Assembly: GCA_030527065.1 (NCBI GenBank)
Contig: JAUNBO010000003.1
Location: 2,547-20,456, forward strand
Direction of reading: 5' to 3'
Origin: Bacillota bacterium
GTDB taxonomy: Bacteria; Bacillota; Clostridia; Peptostreptococcales; Anaerovoracaceae
DNA: 17,910 nucleotides
Below the pieces are notes generated by a model. That model saw only the letters and a program-made list of their open reading frames with translations. It did not search any database and was not told where the DNA came from. How positions within the stretch are numbered: the first letter of the stretch is position 1; each line of letters opens with the position of its first letter. Below are positions 1 through 7,167 of the stretch, piece after piece. Made by a program: the position numbers and the translations under genes.

Positions 1-870
1 GAGCAGCACAGCTGGTATCCGGCTGCGGAAGAAGAGGGAAAGACCTGCCGCCTCTATTATGCGCGCCAGGCCAACGGGATCCCCTTTGAGGACAACGGCA
101 TTTCCGTTTCCCTCAACCTGACCACGGGAGAGGTGGTGGATCTGTACTGCACCTGGTACGACAAGGCGGAGTTCCCCGGAGTGGAGGACGTGATGGGGCA
201 GGAAGAGATTTTCGCCGCCATGGCGGAGCAGGGAGAATTCGCCCTCAGCTACATCCTCACGGGACCGGAGGAAGCGGCCCTGGTCTGGAGCTTCCTGGAC
301 GCAACGGCGGGAGCCATTTTCGACCCTTATACGGTCCAGAGGCTGAACTACGACGGCACCGTCTACACGGAGGACCTCCTGCCTGCCTACCCGGACCTGG
401 AAGGTCACTGGAGCCAGGCCCTGGTGCAGGAGCTTCTGGCCAACGGCTACTACATCAGCGGCGGGGAGGATGAAAATTTCTATCCCAATGCCGCTGTCAC
501 CCAGAAGGAATTCCTCCGCTACCTCATGGGACGGACCATGTCCTATGCCGGGGATGAGGACTTTTACGAATACCTGGACCGGGAGGGCATACTGCCGGCG
601 GCGGAAGCGGCGCCGGAGCAGGTGGTGACCCGGCAGGAGGCGGCCCGTTACATCATCCGGTTCATGGGGCTGGAAAAGGCGGCTGTCCATCCGGAAATCT
701 ATCAGCATCTGTTTGCGGATCACGTGGCTCCCGAATACGTGGGCTACGCCTCCATCTGCCAGGCCCTGGGCATCATACAGGGCAGCGGGGACAACAGGTT
801 CAACGGCCAGTCCACCATGACCAGGGCCCAGGCCGCCGCCGCCATTTACAAGACCCTGCAGGCACAGTAA
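1..870 (+). CDS. YcdB/YcdC-like surface protein with SLH repeats, 5' partial
   Basis: The reading frame is open from base 1 to the TAA at 868-870, giving 289 residues of a protein whose start lies outside the window. Residues 1 to about 120 resemble the YcdB/YcdC repeat domain: a block with NGIPFEDNGISV followed by a strand-rich stretch and an aromatic CTWYD motif. The C-terminal part carries S-layer homology repeats. One starts near residue 130 (YPDLEGHWS), a degenerate one spans about 178-230, and the last starts near residue 236 (FADHVAPEYVGY) and ends in the typical MTRAQAAAAIYKTL. SLH domains hold proteins on pyruvylated secondary wall polysaccharide, so this is probably an exported, wall-bound protein; the signal peptide would be upstream. 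The YcdB assignment is from pattern memory, and the role of that domain is not settled. A hairpin terminator follows the stop. Confidence 0.8.
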   Translation, partial: EQHSWYPAAEEEGKTCRLYYARQANGIPFEDNGISVSLNLTTGEVVDLYCTWYDKAEFPGVEDVMGQEEIFAAMAEQGEFALSYILTGPEEAALVWSFLDATAGAIFDPYTVQRLNYDGTVYTEDLLPAYPDLEGHWSQALVQELLANGYYISGGEDENFYPNAAVTQKEFLRYLMGRTMSYAGDEDFYEYLDREGILPAAEAAPEQVVTRQEAARYIIRFMGLEKAAVHPEIYQHLFADHVAPEYVGYASICQALGIIQGSGDNRFNGQSTMTRAQAAAAIYKTLQAQ

Positions 871-880
871 AGAAACCCTT

Positions 881-920
881 GCGAAGCTGCGTCCCGGCGG
901 CGCGGCTCCGCATCATTTTT
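881..920 (+). terminator. Probable intrinsic terminator after the SLH gene
   Basis: The arms 881-891 (GCGAAGCTGCG) and 901-911 (CGCGGCTCCGC) pair over 11 positions with one A-C mismatch and one G-T wobble. The loop is 9 nt, and the downstream tail ATCATTTTT ends at 920. It lies 10 nt after the TAA of the SLH gene. The T-tract sits just before the ribosome site of the next gene, so some read-through is possible. Confidence 0.6.
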
Positions 921-921
921 G

Positions 922-927
922 AAGGAG
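922..927 (+). promoter_or_regulatory. Ribosome binding site fixing the GTG start at 934
   Basis: AAGGAG at 922-927 is followed by a 6-nt spacer and GTG at 934. An in-frame TTG at 919 lies upstream of this site and cannot use it. The GTG start gives VKKLGIDVGSTT, which places the first phosphate-binding loop where activator ATPases normally have it. Confidence 0.8.
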
Positions 928-933
928 CATTTT

Positions 934-3900
934 GTGAAAAAATTAGGCATTGACGTAGGATCCACAACGGTAAAACTCATATTGCTGGACGAAAACGACG
1001 AGATCCTGTTCAGCCGTTATGAACGGCATATGTCCAACGTATTTGAAAAGGTGACTCAGCTGACGGAGGAGCTTTGCCGCGCCTGGCCGGGGGAAGAGGT
1101 GTACGCCGCCATCACCGGCTCGGGAGGCCTTGCCCTGTCGGAAATGGTGGATGTTCCTTTTGAGCAGGAGGTGATCAGCTGCAGTGCGGCGGTGGACCGG
1201 CTGATCCCGGAAACGGACGTGGCCGTGGAGCTGGGGGGAGAGGACGCCAAAATCACCTTTTACGGGGCTACGGTGGAGCAGAGGATGAACGGCACCTGCG
1301 CCGGCGGCACCGGGGCCTTCATAGACCAGATGGCCATTTTGCTCAACACCAACGCCGCCGGCCTCAACGAGGCCGCAAAACAACATAAGCTCATCTATCC
1401 CATCGCCGCCCGCTGCGGCGTGTTTGCCAAGACCGACATCCAGCCCCTCATCAATGAAGGCGCAGCCCTGGAGGACCTTGCCGCATCCATTTTTCAGGCG
1501 GTGGTGAACCAGACCATCAGCGGACTGGCCTGCGGCAGGACCATCCGGGGGAACGTGGCCTTTCTGGGCGGCCCCCTCTTCTTCCTGTCGGAGCTCCGGA
1601 AGCGCTTTGTGGAGACCCTGGACCTTGCGCCGGAGGAAGTGATCTTCCCGGGCAATTCCCAATACTTTGTCGCCATGGGGGCGGCCCTGCTGGCCCCCAA
1701 ATATGAGATCCGCTCCATAGATTCCATCCTGATCGCCCTGAAAAAGGCCGGCAGAGAGAATCTGTCAGAGACCAGGCACCTGGAGCCCCTGTTCCGGGAC
1801 TTCCAGGATTTTGAGCAGTTCCGCCGCCGTCACGGCAGGGACAAGATGAGACGCCAGGACATCCGCAAGGCCCGGGGACGGGTCTATCTGGGCATAGACG
1901 CAGGCTCCACCACCACCAAGGCTGCCCTCATAGACGAGGAAAACCACCTGCTCTATTCTTTCTACCGGAACAACGAGGGGAAGCCCATAGAAGCCACCAT
2001 GGCCATGCTGCGGGAGCTCTACAGCCTGCTGCCCTCCGGGGCCGTCATTGCCAACTCCACGGTGACCGGCTACGGCGAGGGGCTCATCAAGGGGGCTTTT
2101 TCCGTGGATATGGGGGAGATAGAGACCATGGCCCACTACCGGGCGGCCAACGAGTTCCTTCCCGGGGTGGATTTCATTCTGGACATAGGCGGCCAGGACA
2201 TGAAGTGCATGAAGATAAAGGACGGGGCCATTTACAACATCATGCTCAACGAGGCCTGTTCTTCCGGCTGCGGTTCTTTTCTGGAGACTTACTCCCGTTC
2301 TGTAAATATGGACGTGAAGGCCTTCGCAAATGAGGCCCTCTTTGCGAAAGCGCCGGTGGACCTGGGGACCCGCTGCACTGTGTTCATGAACTCCAAGGTG
2401 AAGCAGGCCCAGAAGGAAGGGGCCACCATAGGGGACATCTCCGCAGGGCTTTCCTATTCTATAGTGAAGAACGCACTGTATAAGGTGATAAAGCTGCGGG
2501 ACCCGGAATTGGCGGGGGAGAAGATCGTGGTCCAGGGGGGGACCTTCCTCAACGACGCCGTGCTCCGGAGCATGGAGCGCATCATCGGCCGGGAAGTGGT
2601 CCGGCCGGACATCGCAGGCATCATGGGCGCTTACGGAGCCGCCCTCATCGCCAGGGACAACTATGTGGAAGGGACGGAGTCCGCCATTTTGCAGCCCAGG
2701 GATATGGACTGCTTCACTGTGGTCAACTCCCATACCCGCTGCGGCGGCTGCGAGAACAACTGCCTGCTGACCATCAATAAATTCCGGGACGGCAGCCGTT
2801 TCGTCACGGGGAACCGTTGCGAGAAAGGCGTGGGAGGGGAGAAGAATCCCACGGAGATGCCCAACCTCTTCGAGTATAAATATAAGCGTCTGTTTTCTTA
2901 CTACGAGCCCCTGGAGGAGGCCTACGCCCCCCGGGGCGTGGTGGGGATCCCCCGGGTCCTGAATATGTATGAAAATTACCCGTTCTGGTTCACCTTTTTC
3001 ACCAGGCTGGGCTTTCGGGTGGTGCTGTCGCCGTCCTCTTCCAAGCAGATATACGAGAGCGGCATGGAGACCATCTCTTCCGATACCGCCTGCTACCCCG
3101 CCAAGCTGGTCCACGGCCACATCAAGTGGCTCATAGACAGCGGGGTCAAATTCATCTTCTACCCCTGCATCAATTATGAGCTGATAGAGGATGAGTATGC
3201 GCCCAACCACTATAACTGCCCCATCGTCGCCACCTATCCCCAGGTCATCGCCGGGAATATGGACGATGTATTCCAGGAGGCGGGAGTGCACTTTGCCCAC
3301 CCCTTCCTGCCCTATGATATGGACGACAGGCTGTCCCGCCGGATGTACGCAGAGCTGCGGGATCTGAGGGTCACATACAACGAGGTGGCCACGGCGGTGA
3401 AGGAGGCCCGGAGGGAAGATAAGAGGTTCAAGGACGAGATAAAGCGTCAGGGGGCTCTGACCATCAAGGCGGTGAAGAACAAGAAGAAGAAAGCCATCGT
3501 GCTGGCGGGCCGGCCCTACCATCTGGACCCGGAGGTGAACCACGGCATAGATAAGCTCATCGCTTCCTTTGATATGGCGGTGCTGACGGAGGATTCCGTC
3601 GCCCATTTCGCCGACCTGCCCCGGCCCCTCCGGGTGCTGGACCAGTGGATGTACCATTCCCGGCTGTACAAAGCGGCCCTGGTGGCGGGGCGGAACGACG
3701 ATATAGAGCTGGTGCAGCTGAACTCCTTCGGCTGCGGCCTGGACGCCGTCACCACGGACCAGGTGGAAGAGATCCTCACGGACCGCAACAATCTGTATAC
3801 GGTGCTGAAGATCGACGAGGGCTCCAATCTGGGAGCGGCCAAGATACGCATACGTTCTTTAAAGGCGGCCATGGAGGAAAGGGATAAAAATCAGATCAAG

Positions 3901-5271
3901 TACAAGCTGAAGGAGCGTCCCTATCTCCGGAAGGTCTTCGGCAAAAAGATGAAGAAGACCCACACCATACTGATCCCTCAGATGTCGCCCCTCCATTTCC
4001 AGTTCGTAGAAACGGCGGCCCGGCGCTCGGGTTATAAAGCGGTGCTCCTGCCCACGGTGGACAGAAACGCCGTGGAGGAAGGGCTGCGGTACATAAACAA
4101 CGACGCCTGTTATCCCACCATAGTGGCCCTGGGGCAGATCATCAGCGCCCTGAAATCCGGGAAGTACGATCTGGAGCATACGGCGGTGGCCATGTCCCAG
4201 ACCGGGGGCCAGTGCCGGGCCAGCAACTATGTGGCCCTGCTGCGGAAGGCCCTGAAGGATTTGAACATGGAGCAGGTGCCGGTGATCTCCATGAATTTTT
4301 CCGGCCTGGAGAAGAATCCCGGCTTCCGCCTGGGGCTGAGTTTCGTCAAGAGGGGGGCCATGTCCCTGCTTTACGGAGACGTATTGATGAGGGTCCTTCA
4401 CGCCACCAGGCCTTACGAGGCGGTGCCGGGCTCTGCGGACAATCTCTGCCGGAAGTGGTCCAAATACCTGAAGATGAGCGTGGAAAAGGGACGCCTCATC
4501 ACCATGAACCGCAACATCCGCCGGATGGTGGCGGAGTTCGACGCCCTGCCTGTTACGGACGAGGTAAAGCCCAAGGTGGGGGTGGTGGGGGAGATCCTGG
4601 TGAAATACCACCCCGCAGCCAACAATGATATCGTGGGAGTGATAGAAAACGAAGGCGGGGAAGCGGTGGTCCTGGACCTGCTGGATTTCTTCCTGTACGG
4701 CATGCACAACAAGGATTACAACTACAAGCACCTGTCCGGCAATTATGCGGGCATGTTCATAAACAACCTGCTCATCCGTTTCATCGAGCGCTTCCGGGAG
4801 GGGGCCAGGAAGGCCCTGAACGAGAGCCGGCGTTTCCACGGCCCTATTCCCATCACGGAGCTGGCGGAAAAGGCCAAGAAGGTCACCTCTCTGGGCAACC
4901 AGTGCGGAGAGGGCTGGCTGCTGGCGGGAGAGATGGTGGAGCTGCTGGACAGCGGCGTGGAGAACATTGTCTGCCTCCAGCCCTTTGCCTGCCTGCCCAA
5001 CCATGTGACGGGGAAGGGGACCATGAAGCCTCTGCGGAAATACAAGCCTACCGCCAACATCGTGGCCATAGATTACGACCCGGGAGCCAGCGATGTGAAC
5101 CAGCTGAACCGCATCAAGCTGATGATGGCCACGGCCTTCAAGAACCTGGGCGGACAGGAGGATGCGGAGGCCGGCGAGTCTTCCCGGGCCGGCGGAAAGA
5201 GCGGCGGCGAGCTCCTCTGGGGTCACGGCGGCCAGGCGGAGGAAGAGCCCGATCTGAAAGGCGCAGTGTAA
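934..5271 (+). CDS. Giant acyl-CoA dehydratase activase fused to 2-hydroxyacyl-CoA dehydratase-like domains
   Basis: A 1445-residue fusion protein. Two BadF/BadG/HgdC-type ATPase modules come first, with phosphate loops GIDVGSTTVK at residue 5 and GIDAGSTTTK at residue 320. Each has the cysteine pair that in HgdC holds a [4Fe-4S] cluster at the dimer interface: C122/C161 in module 1 and C442/C481 in module 2, both 39 residues apart. A cysteine cluster follows (C603, C606, C610, C629). The remainder resembles DUF2229 and HgdB-like dehydratase domains, with conserved cysteines at 720 (DTACYP), 1059 (NDACYP), 1094 (GGQCR), 1324 (NQCGEG) and 1353 (FACLPNH). The family is annotated as acyl-CoA dehydratase activase-related protein. 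By analogy it would use ATP to drive low-potential electron transfer to an iron-sulfur reductase site, probably in the cytosol. The substrate is unknown, and the double-cubane reductases are related proteins. The tail after about residue 1410 is low-complexity and Gly/Glu-rich. Confidence 0.88.
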   Translation: MKKLGIDVGSTTVKLILLDENDEILFSRYERHMSNVFEKVTQLTEELCRAWPGEEVYAAITGSGGLALSEMVDVPFEQEVISCSAAVDRLIPETDVAVELGGEDAKITFYGATVEQRMNGTCAGGTGAFIDQMAILLNTNAAGLNEAAKQHKLIYPIAARCGVFAKTDIQPLINEGAALEDLAASIFQAVVNQTISGLACGRTIRGNVAFLGGPLFFLSELRKRFVETLDLAPEEVIFPGNSQYFVAMGAALLAPKYEIRSIDSILIALKKAGRENLSETRHLEPLFRDFQDFEQFRRRHGRDKMRRQDIRKARGRVYLGIDAGSTTTKAALIDEENHLLYSFYRNNEGKPIEATMAMLRELYSLLPSGAVIANSTVTGYGEGLIKGAFSVDMGEIETMAHYRAANEFLPGVDFILDIGGQDMKCMKIKDGAIYNIMLNEACSSGCGSFLETYSRSVNMDVKAFANEALFAKAPVDLGTRCTVFMNSKVKQAQKEGATIGDISAGLSYSIVKNALYKVIKLRDPELAGEKIVVQGGTFLNDAVLRSMERIIGREVVRPDIAGIMGAYGAALIARDNYVEGTESAILQPRDMDCFTVVNSHTRCGGCENNCLLTINKFRDGSRFVTGNRCEKGVGGEKNPTEMPNLFEYKYKRLFSYYEPLEEAYAPRGVVGIPRVLNMYENYPFWFTFFTRLGFRVVLSPSSSKQIYESGMETISSDTACYPAKLVHGHIKWLIDSGVKFIFYPCINYELIEDEYAPNHYNCPIVATYPQVIAGNMDDVFQEAGVHFAHPFLPYDMDDRLSRRMYAELRDLRVTYNEVATAVKEARREDKRFKDEIKRQGALTIKAVKNKKKKAIVLAGRPYHLDPEVNHGIDKLIASFDMAVLTEDSVAHFADLPRPLRVLDQWMYHSRLYKAALVAGRNDDIELVQLNSFGCGLDAVTTDQVEEILTDRNNLYTVLKIDEGSNLGAAKIRIRSLKAAMEERDKNQIKYKLKERPYLRKVFGKKMKKTHTILIPQMSPLHFQFVETAARRSGYKAVLLPTVDRNAVEEGLRYINNDACYPTIVALGQIISALKSGKYDLEHTAVAMSQTGGQCRASNYVALLRKALKDLNMEQVPVISMNFSGLEKNPGFRLGLSFVKRGAMSLLYGDVLMRVLHATRPYEAVPGSADNLCRKWSKYLKMSVEKGRLITMNRNIRRMVAEFDALPVTDEVKPKVGVVGEILVKYHPAANNDIVGVIENEGGEAVVLDLLDFFLYGMHNKDYNYKHLSGNYAGMFINNLLIRFIERFREGARKALNESRRFHGPIPITELAEKAKKVTSLGNQCGEGWLLAGEMVELLDSGVENIVCLQPFACLPNHVTGKGTMKPLRKYKPTANIVAIDYDPGASDVNQLNRIKLMMATAFKNLGGQEDAEAGESSRAGGKSGGELLWGHGGQAEEEPDLKGAV

Positions 5272-5315
5272 GCAGGGAGCGTCCCTGTTTTCCATGGAAT
5301 ATGAGAGGTAAGAGA

Positions 5316-5681
5316 ATGGAATTGAAAAGAATCAATCAGGATCTGACGGTGTGCAAGGTGAAGGAGCTCGCACCGGAGGCCTTGCAGGGGGAGTTCTGTT
5401 TTGTGGGGAAAACCGACGAAGAACTTTCGCTGGTCTGCCTTACGGAGCATGTGCCGGAGGATACGATAGAGCGGGAGGACGGCTGGCTGGCCTTCAGGAT
5501 ACAGGGCATACTGGATTTTTCCCTGGTGGGGATCCTGGCCCCCATCGCCTCGCTCCTTGCGGAGAACCGGATAGGGATCTTCGCCGTATCCACCTTCAAC
5601 ACGGACTATATCCTCGTAAAGAAGGAAAGCTTTGAGCAAGCGATGAAGGTGCTTTCCGAAGCCGGGTATGCCATCGTATGA
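5316..5681 (+). CDS. Small ACT-domain protein
   Basis: A 121-residue protein of the ACT_7/CASTOR-like family (COG3603 type). Recognisable features are EFCFVGKTDEELSLVC near the N-terminus, GWLAFRIQGILDFSLVGIL in the middle and FAVSTFNTDYILVKK toward the end. ACT domains bind small ligands, usually amino acids, and these stand-alone members are thought to be ligand sensors; the ligand here is unknown. ATG 5316 is preferred because AGAGG at 5304-5308 lies 7 nt upstream and family members begin MELKRI. An in-frame ATG at 5301 would add five residues and overlap that site. It lies 44 nt after the activase gene and 40 nt before the protease gene, so all three may share a transcript. Without tools, the family is clear but the function is not. 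Confidence 0.85.
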   Translation: MELKRINQDLTVCKVKELAPEALQGEFCFVGKTDEELSLVCLTEHVPEDTIEREDGWLAFRIQGILDFSLVGILAPIASLLAENRIGIFAVSTFNTDYILVKKESFEQAMKVLSEAGYAIV

Positions 5682-5721
5682 TCTACCGGCACGCACATAA
5701 AAACGAGAAGGAAGATAGTAA

Positions 5722-6933
5722 ATGGTAGCATTGAAAAAAAGGAATCTGGTCATTCTGCTGGCGGTCTTTCTGCTTCTGGGCGGGGCCCTCGCCTGGGCAC
5801 TCGGATTCTTCATGGAGATCACCTCCCCGGCCACGGACGACGTGACCCTGACGGCGGAAGAATACGAAAAATTACAGGCCCTTCAGAAATACGAAAAGCT
5901 GGCCCGGATACATACACACATCCAGGAGCATTTCTATGTGGAGACCGACGAGGAAGCCCTTATGGAGGGCATTTACGAAGGCGCCTTTCTGGGCCTGAAC
6001 GATATCTACTCCGAATATCTGACCCCGTCGGAAATGGAAGACCTGATGATAGCCACCACAGGAGAACTGGAGGGCGTGGGCGTGACAGTGACCCCTTCGG
6101 AGGACGGAAACATCCTGGTGCTGGCCCCGGTGGACGGCTCCCCCGCCGCCCGGGCAGGAATCCGGCCCGGAGACCTCATAGTGGCTGTAGACGGCACAGA
6201 GTACAGCGGCGACACCATCAACGCCGCCGTCAGCGCCATGAGGGGCCCGGCAGGGACCGGGGTGGAGCTTACGGTGCTGAGAGACGGAGAGCTCCTGGAG
6301 TTTTCCCTGGTCCGGGCCGTCATCACCCAGAGCAGCGTCACCTCGGAAGAGCTGGAGGACGGGATCAGCCGCATCAGCATCACTTCCTTCACGGACAGCA
6401 CATCGGAGGATTTCGGAGAGATCCTCCGGGACCTGGAGTTGGCGGGGACCGCCGGCCTGGTCATCGATCTGCGGGACAATCCAGGAGGCGTGGTGGACGG
6501 CGCCGTGGAGGTGGCGGACCTGCTTCTGGAAGCGGGAGTGGTCACCTACATGGAAAATCAGGCAGGAGAGAAGACATACTATCACTCCGAGGCCGGCGCC
6601 ACGGACATCCCCTTTGTCCTGCTGGTAAACGGCAACACCGCCAGCGGTTCGGAAATACTGGCGGCGGCGGTGAAGGACAATTCCGATGCGCCTCTGGTGG
6701 GCACCGTCACCTACGGCAAGGGCATCGTTCAGGAGATCATTCCCCTGGAAGCGGGAGACGGCATCAAGCTCACCGTCCTGCAATACTTTTCTCCTCTGGG
6801 AAGCAGCATCCACCAGGTGGGGATAGAGCCGGACTATGTGGTGGAGCTGGAGGAAGAGGATTTTGACGAGGAAGGCAATCTGATCCGGGACAGGCAGATG
6901 GAAAAGGCCCTGGAGTTGCTCCGGGGAGAGTAA
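5722..6933 (+). CDS. S41-family C-terminal processing protease with PDZ domain (CtpA/CtpB type)
   Basis: A 403-residue membrane-anchored serine protease. Residues 8-30 form one hydrophobic segment after a KKRN start, so the catalytic part should lie outside the membrane. An N-terminal helical region (about 45-110) precedes a PDZ domain (about 115-190, GVGVTVTPSEDG and RAGIRPGDLIVAVDG). The S41 core holds the Ser-Lys-Gln set as Ser308 (NTASGSEI), Lys333 (YGKG) and Gln337. The 25-residue Ser-Lys and 4-residue Lys-Gln spacings match B. subtilis CtpB (S309, K334, Q338, from memory). Such proteases trim exported proteins from their C-terminus; in Bacillus CtpB acts in sporulation signalling. The substrate here is unknown. 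ATG 5722 is preceded by GAAGGAAG. A strong terminator lies 31 nt after the stop. Confidence 0.93.
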   Translation: MVALKKRNLVILLAVFLLLGGALAWALGFFMEITSPATDDVTLTAEEYEKLQALQKYEKLARIHTHIQEHFYVETDEEALMEGIYEGAFLGLNDIYSEYLTPSEMEDLMIATTGELEGVGVTVTPSEDGNILVLAPVDGSPAARAGIRPGDLIVAVDGTEYSGDTINAAVSAMRGPAGTGVELTVLRDGELLEFSLVRAVITQSSVTSEELEDGISRISITSFTDSTSEDFGEILRDLELAGTAGLVIDLRDNPGGVVDGAVEVADLLLEAGVVTYMENQAGEKTYYHSEAGATDIPFVLLVNGNTASGSEILAAAVKDNSDAPLVGTVTYGKGIVQEIIPLEAGDGIKLTVLQYFSPLGSSIHQVGIEPDYVVELEEEDFDEEGNLIRDRQMEKALELLRGE

Positions 6934-6964
6934 GGGAAAACTACGGCGGAAAACGAACAGAACG

Positions 6965-6993
6965 GGGCGCAGGCAGCTGCGCCCTTTTCTTTT
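6965..6993 (+). terminator. Strong intrinsic terminator after the S41 protease
   Basis: Perfect 8-bp stem GGGCGCAG (6965-6972) and CTGCGCCC (6977-6984) with a 4-nt loop GCAG, directly followed by TTTTCTTTT (6985-6993). It closes the upstream unit and separates it from the nnrD promoter. Confidence 0.93.
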
Positions 6994-7021
6994 GCAGGCG
7001 GGCCCCCCCTGGCGCCCCGTG

Positions 7022-7045
7022 AAAAGTAACGAACGGTTTACTTTT
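7022..7045. repeat. AT-rich inverted repeat upstream of the nnrD promoter
   Basis: Perfect 8-bp inverted repeat AAAAGTAA (7022-7029) and TTACTTTT (7038-7045) around an 8-nt centre. It lies between the terminator at 6965-6993 and the -35 box at 7068. It may be a second weak terminator or a protein-binding site; the sequence alone does not decide. Confidence 0.5.
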
Positions 7046-7067
7046 CTGTTAAATTCCTTCAAAGGAC

Positions 7068-7096
7068 TTTACGGCTGAGCAAAAAAAAGGTACAAT
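7068..7096 (+). promoter_or_regulatory. Sigma-A-type promoter for nnrD and the toxin gene
   Basis: TTTACG (-35, 7068-7073) and TACAAT (-10, 7091-7096) are separated by exactly 17 nt, in an AT-rich stretch with a run of eight A at 7081-7088. Transcription would begin near 7103, leaving a leader of about 65 nt before nnrD. This is the only convincing vegetative promoter I found in the window. Confidence 0.7.
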
Positions 7097-7167
7097 AAGC
7101 TATATCTTGTATGATTTTATGTCTTCAGGGGTAGAGGGGACGCCATATTTAGAAAGGTTTGCCGGAA

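Noticed and set aside
1765..3657. Open reading frame of 630 codons on the minus strand
   Set aside because: It lies entirely opposite the activase gene and has no domain.
3859..5295. Open reading frame of 478 codons on the minus strand
   Set aside because: It is antisense to the dehydratase-like half of the activase protein and has a composition typical of a shadow frame.
4902..5315. Upstream extension of the ACT-domain reading frame into the activase gene
   Set aside because: The extension is Arg/Gly-rich shadow sequence. The ACT family begins at the ATG at 5316, which has its own ribosome site.
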